Positions 41,740-50,624 of a stretch of DNA of 64,000 nt are shown piece by piece. Made by a program: the position numbers and the translations under genes. The notes beneath the pieces were generated by a model, which was given only the letters and a program-made list of their open reading frames with translations, was not told the origin of the DNA and did not search any database. This stretch comes from Hymenobacter sp. BT559 (GTDB lineage Bacteria > Bacteroidota > Bacteroidia > Cytophagales > Hymenobacteraceae). Position 1 is the stretch's first letter. Each line of letters begins with the position of its first letter. The stretch covers positions 124,001 through 188,000 of the forward strand of contig NZ_JAGETY010000010.1 in the NCBI RefSeq assembly GCF_017571525.1, in the 5' to 3' direction.

Positions 41740-42038
41740 GGCTTAATATTGCAGCAGCAAGCCGGCCTATGAGGCCGGCCGGGCCAGCCTACTAGGCTAG
41801 CCCGCTGCGTAGCTGGCTCAATCAGGTTGCTTTTGGTGGAGCTGCCGGCTGCCCTTCTCACACCTCACTCATTTCCTGCTTGTTGCCTGCCGCTTTGTTG
41901 GATGTGTGGCGCTTTGGCGCTTCGTGTTGTTGGTTTCCGGCCTTCGGGGCTGGTTTGGCCTCCTATGGCTAGCTAACTGGTCCTTTCCCTACGTGCACTG
42001 CGCTAGCCCCGTTCTGATTTCCCCTCCCTCCCTATAGT
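41740..42038 (+). promoter_or_regulatory. Structured, pyrimidine-rich leader upstream of rho
   Basis: About 300 bases without a gene, directly before the rho ATG. Several short GC hairpins are visible (GCCGGCC-TATGA-GGCCGGC at 41762-41780, GGCGCTTTGGCGC near 41909, CCGGCCTTCGGGGCTGG near 41938). Between them lies a C/U-rich, G-poor run (GCCCTTCTCACACCTCACTC near 41850) of the sort Rho binds. Autoregulation through this leader is an inference from other bacteria where rho is attenuated by its own product. Confidence 0.45.
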
Positions 42039-44303
42039 ATGTATACCCTCAATGAGCTGAAGGACCGGCTGCTGTCCGACCTCAAGGAAATTGCTGAGCA
42101 ACTGAATGTTGGCAATTTCAAACGCCTCAGCAAACAGGATTTGATTTACAAAATCCTCGACCAGCAGGCCATTATGCCCGCCGACCAGCTACCCGGCAAA
42201 AAGCCCGCTACCTCGGCCCCGGCCGCAACTCCCGAAGCCGCTGCCCCCGCTGCCGAGCCAGCAGCGGCCGTAGCTGAAGCGCCGGCTGCTCCTGCCCGCG
42301 GGGCGCGCGGTGGTACTGGCCGCCGCCGGCCGGCCGCTTCGGCTGTGGCCGAGCAACCCTTTACCGACGTGGCGGCGCCCGAAGCTACTCCTGCGCCGGC
42401 AGCTGAAAGCGTTGTGGAAGAAGAAATTACGCAGCCCACCCGCCTCGAGCGGGTAGAGGCCGATGAGCAGGCCGTAGCCAACGTATCGGTAGCTGCTGAA
42501 GAAGCCACCACGCCGCCCGCCGAAACCAACCCTACCCAGGAAACGCACTCGGCCGGCGAAAGCTCCCCGGTGCGCCGCGAGCGCCGCGAGCGCGTGGACC
42601 GGGCCGGCCGCCCGCTGCCCCGCCGCGAGCCCGGCCAAGCCAACGCGGCTAGCCCCGACCTCGACGGCGTAAGCACCGAGACCCCGGGCGTTGCCACTGC
42701 CGAAACGCCCTCCGTTACGACCGAAACGCCGGCCGATACAACCGCCGACCGCCGCGAGCCGCGCTTCGAGCGCGAGAACCGCGACGGCCGCGAGCCGCGC
42801 GAAAACCGCGATAACAACCAACGCCTGGGCCGCAACGACCTGCCGCGCAGCGAGTTTCGCGAAAACCGAGAGCCCCGTGAAGGCGGCAACAACCAGAATC
42901 AGAATCGCTATAACAACGACCAGCCCCGCGAGCCGCGCCCGATTAATGGCAACGGCGCCACCGACCAGCCCCGCCTGAGCCGCGAAGAGCGCTATGCGCA
43001 GCGCGAAGCCCAGCGCCAGCAACGCCGCGAAGAGCGCCAGCGCCAGGGCCTCGATGGCCAGCCGGCCGGCGAGCAAGGCGCTGCCCCTCAGCAAAATCAG
43101 CAAAATAACGGGGCTAGCCAGCCGACCGAAGGCCAGCGCCAGCCGCAACCGCAGCAACAGCAGCGCCCACCCCGCGCCCCCGAGCTCGACCTGGTAGTGC
43201 CCGGCTCGGGCACCATGGAACTGATGCCCGACGGCGGATACGGCTTCCTACGCTCGCCCTACTACAATTACCTGACCTCGCCCGACGACATTTACGTGTC
43301 GCCGCAGCAGGTGCGCCAGTTTGGCCTCAAGGCCGGCGACACAGTGAACTGCACCATGCGCCCGCCCCGCGAAAACGAGAAGTATTTCGCTCTGGTAAAC
43401 GTGGATAGCATTAATGGCCGCACGGTGGAAGAAGTTCGTGACCGCGTGCCGTTCAGCCACTTAACGCCGCTGTTTGCCGATGAGAAGCTCAAGCTCTCGA
43501 CCAAGCCCACGCAGGTGAGCACCCGGGTGCTCGACCTGTTTGCGCCCATCGGCAAGGGCCAGCGTGGCCTTATCGTGGCGCAGCCCAAAACCGGTAAAAC
43601 GGTACTGCTGCAGGAAATCGCCAATTCGATTTCGGAGAACCACCCCGAGGTCTATCTCATTATCCTGCTAATAGATGAGCGCCCCGAGGAAGTAACGGAC
43701 ATGGCCCGCTCGGTGAAAGCCGAGGTGCTGAGCTCGACCTTCGACGAGACGGCCGACCGCCACGTGAAAATCGCGGAGCTAGCCCTCGACAAGGCCCGTC
43801 GCCTTGTCGAGTGCGGCCACGACGTCGTGATTCTGCTCGACTCTATCACGCGCCTGGCGCGGGCCTACAACACGGTGCAGCCCAGCAGCTCGCGCATTCT
43901 CTCGGGTGGTATCGACGCCGGAGCCCTGCAAAAACCCAAGCGCTTCTTCGGCGCGGCCCGCAACATCGAAGGCCCTGGCTCGCTCACAATTATCGCCACG
44001 GCGCTTATCGAAACCGGCTCGAAGATGGACGAGGTAATCTTCGAAGAGTTCAAAGGCACCGGCAACATGGAATTGCAGCTTGACCGCAAGCTGGCTAATA
44101 AGCGCGTGTTCCCGGCCATCGACATTCCGGCCAGCGGCACCCGCCGCGAAGACCTACTGATGAGCCGCGACGAGTTGAGCCGCGTGTGGGTACTGCGCAA
44201 ATTCATGACCGATATGAGCGCTACCGAGGCTATGGAGTTCCTCAAAGACCGCATGAAGGGCACCCGCGATAACGAAGAATTCCTACTGGCTATGAACGGC
44301 TAG
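42039..44303 (+). CDS. rho: Transcription termination factor Rho, with long disordered insert
   Basis: Hexameric RNA-dependent ATPase that ends transcription. The 754-aa chain is far longer than the 420-aa E. coli protein. Residues 1-50 are the Rho N-terminal helix bundle ([21 protein letters not shown]). Residues about 55-385 are a low-complexity insert: an Ala/Pro/Glu-rich half, then an Arg/Asn/Glu/Gln-rich half with repeated RE, RD and NRxN patterns. The primary RNA-binding cold-shock domain begins near [24 protein letters not shown]. The ATPase core has P-loop [12 protein letters not shown], Walker [17 protein letters not shown], and intact Q/R loops. Bacteroides Rho has a comparable insert reported to drive phase separation. 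Confidence 0.96.
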   Translation: MYTLNELKDRLLSDLKEIAEQLNVGNFKRLSKQDLIYKILDQQAIMPADQLPGKKPATSAPAATPEAAAPAAEPAAAVAEAPAAPARGARGGTGRRRPAASAVAEQPFTDVAAPEATPAPAAESVVEEEITQPTRLERVEADEQAVANVSVAAEEATTPPAETNPTQETHSAGESSPVRRERRERVDRAGRPLPRREPGQANAASPDLDGVSTETPGVATAETPSVTTETPADTTADRREPRFERENRDGREPRENRDNNQRLGRNDLPRSEFRENREPREGGNNQNQNRYNNDQPREPRPINGNGATDQPRLSREERYAQREAQRQQRREERQRQGLDGQPAGEQGAAPQQNQQNNGASQPTEGQRQPQPQQQQRPPRAPELDLVVPGSGTMELMPDGGYGFLRSPYYNYLTSPDDIYVSPQQVRQFGLKAGDTVNCTMRPPRENEKYFALVNVDSINGRTVEEVRDRVPFSHLTPLFADEKLKLSTKPTQVSTRVLDLFAPIGKGQRGLIVAQPKTGKTVLLQEIANSISENHPEVYLIILLIDERPEEVTDMARSVKAEVLSSTFDETADRHVKIAELALDKARRLVECGHDVVILLDSITRLARAYNTVQPSSSRILSGGIDAGALQKPKRFFGAARNIEGPGSLTIIATALIETGSKMDEVIFEEFKGTGNMELQLDRKLANKRVFPAIDIPASGTRREDLLMSRDELSRVWVLRKFMTDMSATEAMEFLKDRMKGTRDNEEFLLAMNG

Positions 44304-44325
44304 CGAAGGCATAATCCTCATCAGT

Positions 44326-44380
44326 AACGGGCTGAACACTACCTTAGCAAGCGGGTGGGGTTTGGCCCGTTCTTTGTTTT
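44326..44380 (+). terminator. Weak hairpin after rho
   Basis: AACGGGC and GCCCGTT pair around a 32-base loop and are followed by CTTTGTTTT. The long loop makes it a weak candidate. Confidence 0.35.
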
Positions 44381-44392
44381 ATACATTTTCTG

Positions 44393-45112
44393 ATGGCTGC
44401 TGCACTTCCAATATCCGCCGAGCAAGAGGCTGAGCGCCTCCAGGCCTTAAAGCCGTACAAAGCACTTGAGCACCTGCACAATGAGGTATTTGAAGATATA
44501 GCCTATCTGACTGCCAGACTTTTTGCCGCACCAATAGCTCAGGTTTCGCTCGTCGATGCCGAGGAAGTAACCTACCCCGGCAACGTGGGCGACCCGAAGC
44601 TAGCCAGCCGGCTAGCCCGGCAGGATAGTATTTGTGCTGTGGCAGTGTACAAGCCGGGGGCAACGACCGTTTTTTCAAACTTGCGGGCAAATCCATGCAT
44701 CTGGATAAGTGAAGAAGCCCAAAAAGATTTTGCCTTTTATGCCAGCCATCCCCTCCAAACGGCCGGGGGCCAGCCCATAGGCTCGCTTTGCGTACTCGAC
44801 AAAAAGCCGCGCGAATTCACCGCCAATGAGCAGCTCATTTTGCAGCGCCTGGCCGGCATTGCCATGCATTTGCTCGACCTGGAGCTGGTAGCTGCCCCCG
44901 AGCAAGCCCCCGCCCTCTGGGATGCCATCAATGCCCGCATTCAGCTTTCGCTGCAGCGCATCGAAACCCTGACGGCCCTAGCGCGCTGGGAAGTATCGCC
45001 CGAAACAGCTACGGCGCAGGCTTATCAGGCGTCTATTCACGAAGAGCGCATGCTCATTGTGCAGGATATTGAGTATGAGGTATCGAACGCCTTTGCGCGG
45101 TTGCAACAGTAA
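44393..45112 (+). CDS. GAF domain protein
   Basis: A 239-aa soluble protein with one GAF domain at about 25-165: EDIAYLTARLFAAPIAQVSLVDAEEV, SICAVAVYKPGATTVF and FYASHPLQTAGGQPIGSLCVLDKKPREFT, the last being the standard end of this GAF class. A helical C-terminal region (about 175-239) follows, with no kinase, cyclase or DNA-binding domain. Likely a small-molecule or redox sensor that works with a partner. It starts 90 bases after rho; a weak hairpin between them leaves co-transcription open. Confidence 0.85.
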   Translation: MAAALPISAEQEAERLQALKPYKALEHLHNEVFEDIAYLTARLFAAPIAQVSLVDAEEVTYPGNVGDPKLASRLARQDSICAVAVYKPGATTVFSNLRANPCIWISEEAQKDFAFYASHPLQTAGGQPIGSLCVLDKKPREFTANEQLILQRLAGIAMHLLDLELVAAPEQAPALWDAINARIQLSLQRIETLTALARWEVSPETATAQAYQASIHEERMLIVQDIEYEVSNAFARLQQ

Positions 45113-45142
45113 CATCGGAGCGCCGCCTAGCTAGGTTACCAG

Positions 45143-46051
45143 TTAAGATGCTGCCCAGTAGCAAACCATAAAGAGCACGAATCGATAGGGAACCACAAGC
45201 GCGATAAAAAAGCTGAAGCCATACAGTAGGGCCTTGCCCCAGCGCAGCACCGCCGGTTGGCGCGGAAAAGCTCCCCCGAAAAAAGCTGCTACGTAAGCGA
45301 TGGTGAGTAGCAGCATGGTAGGGCCCACAATGCCATCATTGTTAAGCACAGCTAGCAGCGGGCTCCACAAACGCCCCGACAGGGAAAGCAGCGCCGCTAG
45401 GGCATAGAGCAGCAACAGGCCCGCAAACAAGTAGGTGCTCAGCATTATCCACTCGACAAAATAGCGCCGCTGCTGCCAAAACAACAGCCATAGGGGCCCG
45501 ACCATCAGGGGGATAAATAAGAAAACCAGGCTTTTAGAGTAAGTGTGGGCTAGCTGGTTGAAATGCTCGGTGTAAGTAGCCGCTAGGGTGCCCGTATGCT
45601 GAAGGTGGTGCTGCACCAAGCGGTTGGCTAGGGTGCTATAGCCATTCAGCGAATGCGTGTGACTTCCCAACCCCGTTTCGAACGGACTGAAATGCGACAC
45701 GCTGGCGAGCAGATAAAATAGCAGGTTGGTGATAAGAAATAACTGTACTGGTTGCGCGTGGCGCACCCGGCGGCCCTGTAGCCACTCGGCTGCCAGGAAG
45801 CCCGGCCGCCGCACCTGCCACCACAAGTCGCGTAGCACCCGCAGGTCGAAGTGGGTAAGGGTATCGACCGTATGTTCGAGAAAATGCTTGAGGGCATAAT
45901 CGTGGCGGTGCAGCGTTTTTTCGCCGCAGGCATGGCAATAAGCTCCGGCTAGCTGGGTATAGCAGCTGGCGCAGCTGGGTGCCGCCGCGGCCAAATCCAT
46001 TTCAGCAAAGCCTGGTATAGTAGCCAGGTCGGGGGTAGAGGTTGCAGCCAT
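45143..46051 (-). CDS. DUF3667 membrane protein
   Basis: A 302-aa protein of the DUF3667 family. The N-terminus carries a small zinc-ribbon-like motif (CASCYTQLAGAYCHACGEK, two CxxC pairs), then the family signature FLEHTVDTLTHFDLRVLRDLWWQVRRPGF. About four or five hydrophobic segments follow (LFLITNLLFYLL, LVFLFIPLMVGPLWLLF, TYLFAGLLLLYALAALL, FFIALVVPYRFVLFMV). Function unknown. Third gene of a possible minus-strand unit with UbiA and the methyltransferase (spacing 96 bases). The start at 46051 is preferred; the frame continues 14 codons upstream. Confidence 0.82.
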   Translation of the reverse strand: MAATSTPDLATIPGFAEMDLAAAAPSCASCYTQLAGAYCHACGEKTLHRHDYALKHFLEHTVDTLTHFDLRVLRDLWWQVRRPGFLAAEWLQGRRVRHAQPVQLFLITNLLFYLLASVSHFSPFETGLGSHTHSLNGYSTLANRLVQHHLQHTGTLAATYTEHFNQLAHTYSKSLVFLFIPLMVGPLWLLFWQQRRYFVEWIMLSTYLFAGLLLLYALAALLSLSGRLWSPLLAVLNNDGIVGPTMLLLTIAYVAAFFGGAFPRQPAVLRWGKALLYGFSFFIALVVPYRFVLFMVCYWAAS

Positions 46052-46147
46052 CGCAGTGCCAAGTAGGTAGGGTTGGCAAGTTAGGAAACCCAATTCAGTT
46101 CTCAGAACCCGGCTGCTGGTGCTGTAGATGACTCGAAGTTGCCTAAC

Positions 46148-47035
46148 TCAACCAAAGAGGTTGCCAAGTACCAGCATGGCAATAAACGCCGCGCTCAGGC
46201 ACACCGACGATACCTTGTTCATGCGCATAGTCCACTCAAAGTTGGCCAGCGCCGGGTCGTGCCAGGCCAGCCAGGCCCAGCGCGAAAACAGCGCTACCAC
46301 CGGCCCCGTAGCCACCAAAAAAATGAGCAAGGACCGTAGCTCACCCCGCTGCCAGTAGGTGAGGCCCATGAGCAGCGCGCCGGCCAGCAGCCCGCCCGCT
46401 GCAAACACAAACGTGCCCCGGATGCCCAGCCGCAGGCTCAGGGTGCGGTCACCGCGCCGCGCATCTTCCTGGTGCTGATAGATTTGGGTGAGTGGGTAGG
46501 AGCCGCACAAAAAGAGCGTGCTCACGAGGGCTAGCTGCAAATTGGTGGGCTCGAAAAGCTGCACCTGACTAGCCCCCACGCCCACCTGCGCCATCAAAAA
46601 AGTGAAGGCGCCCTGAAACACCACCACTACCGCCGTGCTCAGCAGCGGGTACTTTTTGAGCCGGATGCCCTCGTAGCTGTACGCCCGCGACACGAGGATA
46701 TACACCACCACCATTGCCGCAAAAACCCAATTTAGCAGCAGCGAGGCCACCAGCGCCAGCGTCTCAAACAGCCACACCAGGTGCAGCAGCTCGGGCGTGA
46801 CGGGCGGTGGCACCTTCAGCCCGCCGATACTGCCCTCGTCGCGGTCGTAATACGAGTTGTAGCCATTGGAGGCCGGGTACACCAGCAAATGCAGAATGGC
46901 AAACACGGCCGCCGCCCGGCCCCAGCTAAAGGGCTCGCGCAACGCGCTGAGCCCGAACCAGAACACGGGCATCAGAAATAAGGAGAACGGCAGGCGGAGC
47001 AGCGCGAATGCTCGGCGGTAGGCGGGCGGCAGCAT
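46148..47035 (-). CDS. UbiA family prenyltransferase
   Basis: A 295-aa integral membrane enzyme with about eight or nine hydrophobic helices. The first Asp-rich motif appears as NGYNSYYDRDEGSIGG near residue 58 and the second as YQHQEDARRGDRTL near 188, together binding Mg-diphosphate of a prenyl donor. UbiA proteins attach prenyl chains to aromatic rings or other acceptors (quinones, haem, chlorophyll, lipids). It starts 18 bases after the methyltransferase stop, so a prenyl transfer plus methylation pathway is plausible; the acceptor is unknown. A near-consensus -7 box (TACCTTCG) ends four bases before the ATG. Confidence 0.88.
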   Translation of the reverse strand: MLPPAYRRAFALLRLPFSLFLMPVFWFGLSALREPFSWGRAAAVFAILHLLVYPASNGYNSYYDRDEGSIGGLKVPPPVTPELLHLVWLFETLALVASLLLNWVFAAMVVVYILVSRAYSYEGIRLKKYPLLSTAVVVVFQGAFTFLMAQVGVGASQVQLFEPTNLQLALVSTLFLCGSYPLTQIYQHQEDARRGDRTLSLRLGIRGTFVFAAGGLLAGALLMGLTYWQRGELRSLLIFLVATGPVVALFSRWAWLAWHDPALANFEWTMRMNKVSSVCLSAAFIAMLVLGNLFG

Positions 47036-47053
47036 GGCGCGAAGGTAGGCAGG

Positions 47054-47851
47054 CTAGCTAGCAGGCACAGTGGGCCAGCCTACCAGGTACGTCACGCGTG
47101 GCCCCCACCAGTGGCGCAGCTGCCCGGCCTGCCAGTGGTAGCTTCCCGCTGGGTCGGCGCGCTGGGCCAGGGCTAGCAGCGCCTCGGGTGGGTACATGCG
47201 CAGAATGGATACCGAGCCATCCCACATAGTAGCCAGCGGAATGATGGGTAGCAAATACGTGAAAACCAATCGGCTAAGCCGAAGCGGCCGAAAAAACGGC
47301 GTGAGCAGCAGCTGCGCCACTGGTAGCACCGTGAGCGCCAGCCCGATTTCGAGCCAGCTTTTAGCCGCGCCCTCAAATACGCCTACGCCCTGCCCGCCAG
47401 CCACGGCATCGCGCAGCAAGGCCTCGGCCTGCGGCGGCGCAAAATGATGGAAGGCCGAAAAAATAACCCGAAAGCCCGCTAGCCCCGCCGGCACGGCCAG
47501 CGCATCGACGGGCGGCGCGTGGCCCTGAATAGCGCCGGCCGTGCGCCGCGCCACATCGGCCCAGGCGGCGGGCTGGGGGTAGAGGTCGGTGAGGGTGATG
47601 GTAGCGTCGGGCACACCCTGCGCGCGCAGGGCGGCCAGCACGGTTTCGGTGCCGCCTCCGGCGCCGGCGCCCAGCTCCAGCAGGTGCGTTTGGTGGGTGT
47701 GGCGCAGGGCCTGGGCTAGCAGCGGCGCCACCGGCCGGTAGGTGCCCAGCCACGAAATCATGAAGCGCAGATAGTCCATCATTCCGGCCCGGATGACGGC
47801 CGGAAACCACGGCAGGTCCTCAAACTCGAATACTTGTAGGCGCAGCTTCAC
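47054..47851 (-). CDS. Class I SAM-dependent methyltransferase-like protein
   Basis: A 265-aa protein. SAM-binding motif I is HLLELGAGAGGGTETVL near residue 60, the acidic post-I residue is in TITLTDLYPQP near 87, and FRVIFSAFHHFAPPQAEALLRDA is motif III-like. C-terminal hydrophobic stretches (LALTVLPVAQLLLTPFF, LVFTYLLPIIPLATMW) suggest membrane association. KLRLQVFEFEDLPWFP at the N-terminus is characteristic of a small Bacteroidota/Proteobacteria family. The GTG start at 47851 is chosen by that N-terminus. Head of a probable three-gene unit. Confidence 0.8.
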   Translation of the reverse strand: MKLRLQVFEFEDLPWFPAVIRAGMMDYLRFMISWLGTYRPVAPLLAQALRHTHQTHLLELGAGAGGGTETVLAALRAQGVPDATITLTDLYPQPAAWADVARRTAGAIQGHAPPVDALAVPAGLAGFRVIFSAFHHFAPPQAEALLRDAVAGGQGVGVFEGAAKSWLEIGLALTVLPVAQLLLTPFFRPLRLSRLVFTYLLPIIPLATMWDGSVSILRMYPPEALLALAQRADPAGSYHWQAGQLRHWWGPRVTYLVGWPTVPAS

Positions 47852-47907
47852 GGCTGGCAAGTACGGCAGAAACGGCGTGCGGGTAGAGGCTAGCCCCTAA
47901 AAAACGA

Positions 47908-47935
47908 TTGCCTGACTGCATGTGCAGTCAGGCAA
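47908..47935 (-). terminator. Terminator of the DUF4197 gene
   Basis: TTGCCTGACTGCA and its exact complement around TG; on the minus strand followed by TCGTTTTTTAG. A strong terminator. Confidence 0.85.
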
Positions 47936-47947
47936 GTGACTAAATGC

Positions 47948-47977
47948 AGTAGCGCGAAGCTTCTGCTTCGCGCTACT
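47948..47977. repeat. AGTAGCGCGAAGC palindrome
   Basis: A perfect 13-bp stem with loop TTCT, two bases from the DUF4197 stop codon. It is the reverse-oriented copy of the palindrome at 24696. Confidence 0.8.
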
Positions 47978-47979
47978 TT

Positions 47980-48744
47980 TTATTTCCCGCCGATGCCGAA
48001 CACCTTCTTCAGCAGCGAGGTGGTGCGGGCCACCGGGTTTTCTCGAATGTCGGCTTCCTCCTGCGCAATGAGCGTGAACAGCCCGTCGACGGCCTTGCCG
48101 GTGGCGTACTGGTTGAGGTCGGTTTGCACCGGCGTCACGAGCGGCAGCTTGTTATAAGCCGAGGTCAGGCTGGTGTAGTAGCGCGTGGCCTCTACTTTGT
48201 CGAGGCTCTGTTGCATGATGGGCATGAAGGCCGTGGTGAGCTGCGAGGTAGTGGTGCGCTTGAGGTACTGCGTGGCAGCATCCTTCTGGCCGGTGAGAAT
48301 ATTCCACACATCCGTGAACGTCAGCTGCTTGATAGCATTAATGAAAATCGGCTTGGCACTCTTGGCGGCGTCTTCGGCGCCGCGGTTCAACGACAGCTCA
48401 AACTTATCGACCTGGCTGCCCAGCCCGATGCTGCGCAACGTAGTAGCCGCCCGCTGCATATCGGGCGGGAAGGGAATGCGGATGAGCTTATTTAAGTAAA
48501 ATCCATCGGTTTGCGAAGCCTGGTCCGAGCCCTTCGAAATGCCCTGAATAAGTGCCTCCTTCAGGCCGTTGGCCGCCTCCGTATTGGTGAGGCCGCTTAC
48601 GGCAGTGGTAGTCGTCGTGGTGGTCGTAGTAGTGGTTTTGCTAGGCAGCTTGAAGCCGCCGATGCTGCTGGGTAGCTTAAACTGGGCGTGGGCAGGCAGC
48701 GCAAATGCAGCGACTAGCAACGCGGCAAGGGAGTAATTTTTCAT
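47980..48744 (-). CDS. DUF4197 protein, exported
   Basis: A 254-aa exported protein. Signal peptide ends ALPAHAQ (about residue 20). A tract of eleven consecutive Thr (48604-48636) links it to the DUF4197 domain, which starts at LTNTEAANGLKEALIQGISKG and continues through KLIRIPFPPDMQRAA and FTDVWNILTGQKDAATQYLKRTT. DUF4197 proteins are periplasmic helical proteins of unknown role found in many Gram-negative bacteria. Four Thr codons are mixed in the tract, so it is kept as protein sequence and is not a simple slipped repeat. Start at 48744. Confidence 0.88.
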   Translation of the reverse strand: MKNYSLAALLVAAFALPAHAQFKLPSSIGGFKLPSKTTTTTTTTTTTAVSGLTNTEAANGLKEALIQGISKGSDQASQTDGFYLNKLIRIPFPPDMQRAATTLRSIGLGSQVDKFELSLNRGAEDAAKSAKPIFINAIKQLTFTDVWNILTGQKDAATQYLKRTTTSQLTTAFMPIMQQSLDKVEATRYYTSLTSAYNKLPLVTPVQTDLNQYATGKAVDGLFTLIAQEEADIRENPVARTTSLLKKVFGIGGK

Positions 48745-48948
48745 GGCAAGCAAAGACAATAAAGAACTGGAAGGAGCAGGCGCCGCCGGAAAGTTCCGGC
48801 TCATTTGCCGCACCTAAGCCAAAGCCTGTGCCAGAAAAAGTGCCGCTTTCAGGCTTTGTTCAAAAAGCGCGTCGGCAAAATTGACCCGCTTATCGGGTTG
48901 AAAAGGGTATTGCTGTGCTTTTCGGGCCGGTTGGTAGATTACGTAAGC

Positions 48949-49512
48949 CTAGCCGCTCGTAGCGCTGGCAGCGCTGGGCACCGTAGGCAGCAACTGTAGG
49001 GCTGCCGCTAGCCGGCGTGTAGCTAGCCCCGTAGCTACCAACCACGGCAGATTAAGTAGGAAGAGCACTACTAACTGACGACTTATACTTTCCAGGCCGA
49101 ACTGATTGTAGGCAATAGGCCAGGGCGGAATGGCTAGTGCGGCTACTTGCAATAGGAATACAAGTAAAAACCTAGCTGTCAAAGACCTGCGTGTGCGGGT
49201 TTTGCGGATGGCCGCCGCTAGGAAAGGGTAGCGCAGGGCACTGCCCATGAGGGCAATACTAAATGCACCTAGAAAGAGCATGCCAGCAGTTTCGGCGTTG
49301 TCGGCTGCTACAGTAGCAAGGGCTTTACCAAGGTGGTTAGCGTAAAATGGCTCTTGCAACACCTGCGCCCTCTGCTGCCAGTACTGATAAAGCATAGAAG
49401 GGCCCGCGAAGCAACTCCAAATAGCCAGCCCTACCCACAGGTGCCAGTTAAAATGACGCCACAACAACGTAGCTAGGGGCCGCGACGAAGTTAATTTTTC
49501 GGACATAGCCAT
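48949..49512 (-). CDS. Hypothetical four-TM membrane protein
   Basis: A 187-aa protein with four hydrophobic segments (VGLAIWSCFAGPSMLY, GMLFLGAFSIALMGSALRYPFL, RFLLVFLLQVAALAI, LVVLFLLNLPWLVATGLA) and basic loops. No family recognised. It faces the next membrane protein gene divergently (about 72 bases), and its composition is slightly lower in G+C than its neighbours. Confidence 0.7.
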   Translation of the reverse strand: MAMSEKLTSSRPLATLLWRHFNWHLWVGLAIWSCFAGPSMLYQYWQQRAQVLQEPFYANHLGKALATVAADNAETAGMLFLGAFSIALMGSALRYPFLAAAIRKTRTRRSLTARFLLVFLLQVAALAIPPWPIAYNQFGLESISRQLVVLFLLNLPWLVATGLATRRLAAALQLLPTVPSAASATSG

Positions 49513-49550
49513 TTTTTCTTCATACAGACGAATAATTGGTAGCCATTCAT

Positions 49551-49558
49551 TAGCTTTG
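49551..49558 (+). promoter_or_regulatory. -7 promoter box TAGCTTTG
   Basis: Exact match; predicted start near 49564, about 20 bases before the ATG at 49585. It would drive the membrane protein/regulator pair. Confidence 0.6.
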
Positions 49559-49584
49559 CATCACAAAGTACTTCACCGCCCCGC

Positions 49585-50253
49585 ATGAAGCCCGCTGCCC
49601 AAGACCCGCTCGCCCAGCTTACCGAAATCCGCGCCATTATGGAGCGCAGCTCGCGCTTCCTTTCGCTCAGCGGGCTGAGCGGGGTGGGGGCGGGTGTGGT
49701 GGCGCTGGCCGGCACTGCCATTGGGCACTACTACTTGCAACAAGAGTACGGCGAACAAGGCTTCCGCCGGCTGTTTCAGACCTCGGAGGGCGAGCGGCTG
49801 GCGGCCTTGCCTTTCTTGTTGGGGCTAGCCATCGCCATGATAGTGGCGGCGCTGCTGGTAGCGGCGTTTTTCACGCTGCGGCGCACCCGGCGCGACGGCC
49901 TGCGCTCGATGTGGACTGCCCCGGCCCGGCGCCTGGCCCTGGCTTTGCTCATTCCGTTGGTGGCGGGCGGGTTGTTCAGCCTCAAACTCTTCGTGAGTGG
50001 TGCGCCCGAGCTGGTGGTGCCCAGCCTGCTGGTATTTTATGGGCTAGCCTTGCTCAACGGCAGCAAGTATACCCTGGATGAGGTGAAGTACTTGGGTATC
50101 ACGCTGGTAGTACTGGGGCTTGTGGGCCTGGTACTGCCCGGCTATGGCTTACTGCTCTTCGGGGCGGGCTTTGGCCTGGGTCACATCGGCTACGGCCTGC
50201 TGATGTATAATCGTTACGAACGCCCAACCGGGGCGAACTTTACCGCCTCGTGA
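49585..50253 (+). CDS. Membrane protein paired with a wHTH regulator
   Basis: A 222-aa protein with a cytoplasmic N-terminal helix (DPLAQLTEIRAIMERSSRF) followed by about six membrane segments, the first reading LSLSGLSGVGAGVVALAGTAIG. Similar membrane proteins occur directly upstream of small winged-helix regulators in many Bacteroidota. Its TGA overlaps the GTG of the regulator by four bases (GTGA), so the two are translationally coupled. A sensing or anti-regulator role is an inference. Confidence 0.78.
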   Translation: MKPAAQDPLAQLTEIRAIMERSSRFLSLSGLSGVGAGVVALAGTAIGHYYLQQEYGEQGFRRLFQTSEGERLAALPFLLGLAIAMIVAALLVAAFFTLRRTRRDGLRSMWTAPARRLALALLIPLVAGGLFSLKLFVSGAPELVVPSLLVFYGLALLNGSKYTLDEVKYLGITLVVLGLVGLVLPGYGLLLFGAGFGLGHIGYGLLMYNRYERPTGANFTAS

Positions 50254-50543
50254 AGTACGCCATCCACACTCTCAACAAAGCCTTCGACCACCGCGTGCGC
50301 CTCGGCGTGATGGCCGTGCTGCTGGCCAACGAGCAGGTGAGCTTCAACGACTTGAAGGAAAGCCTCGACCTCACCGACGGCAACCTGGCCAGCCACGTGG
50401 CGGCCCTCGAAAAAGCTGGCTACGTATTAGTAAACAAGCAGTTTATCGGCAAAAAGCCGAACACCACCTACCAAGCCACTGCCGAAGGCAAAGCCGCTTT
50501 CCAAGAGCACCTGGCGGCCCTCGAGAAGCTGCTGCGCGGCTAG
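50250..50543 (+). CDS. Winged-helix transcriptional regulator
   Basis: A 97-aa single-domain regulator of the MarR/ArsR-like winged-helix type (HTH_34). IHTLNKAFDHRVRLGVMAVLLANEQVSFNDLKESLDLTDGNLASHVAALEKAGYVLV covers helices 1-3, with the recognition helix at DGNLASHVAALEKAG; GKKPNTTYQATAEGKAAF forms the wing. GTG start, coupled to the preceding membrane protein. It may control its own unit and possibly the DUF4173 gene 81 bases downstream. Confidence 0.9.
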   Translation: MKYAIHTLNKAFDHRVRLGVMAVLLANEQVSFNDLKESLDLTDGNLASHVAALEKAGYVLVNKQFIGKKPNTTYQATAEGKAAFQEHLAALEKLLRG

Positions 50544-50624
50544 CCCAGCCTCATCTCCACTAAACAGCCGAGTCAATCGGCTTCTTTTTGCCACTTATAC
50601 TTTGAACAACAAAGTTCTTTTAAA

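Noticed and set aside
48821-48857. Terminator-like hairpin AAAGCCTG / CAGGCTTT
   Set aside because: Eight-base stem with a 21-base loop and no U-tract on either strand.
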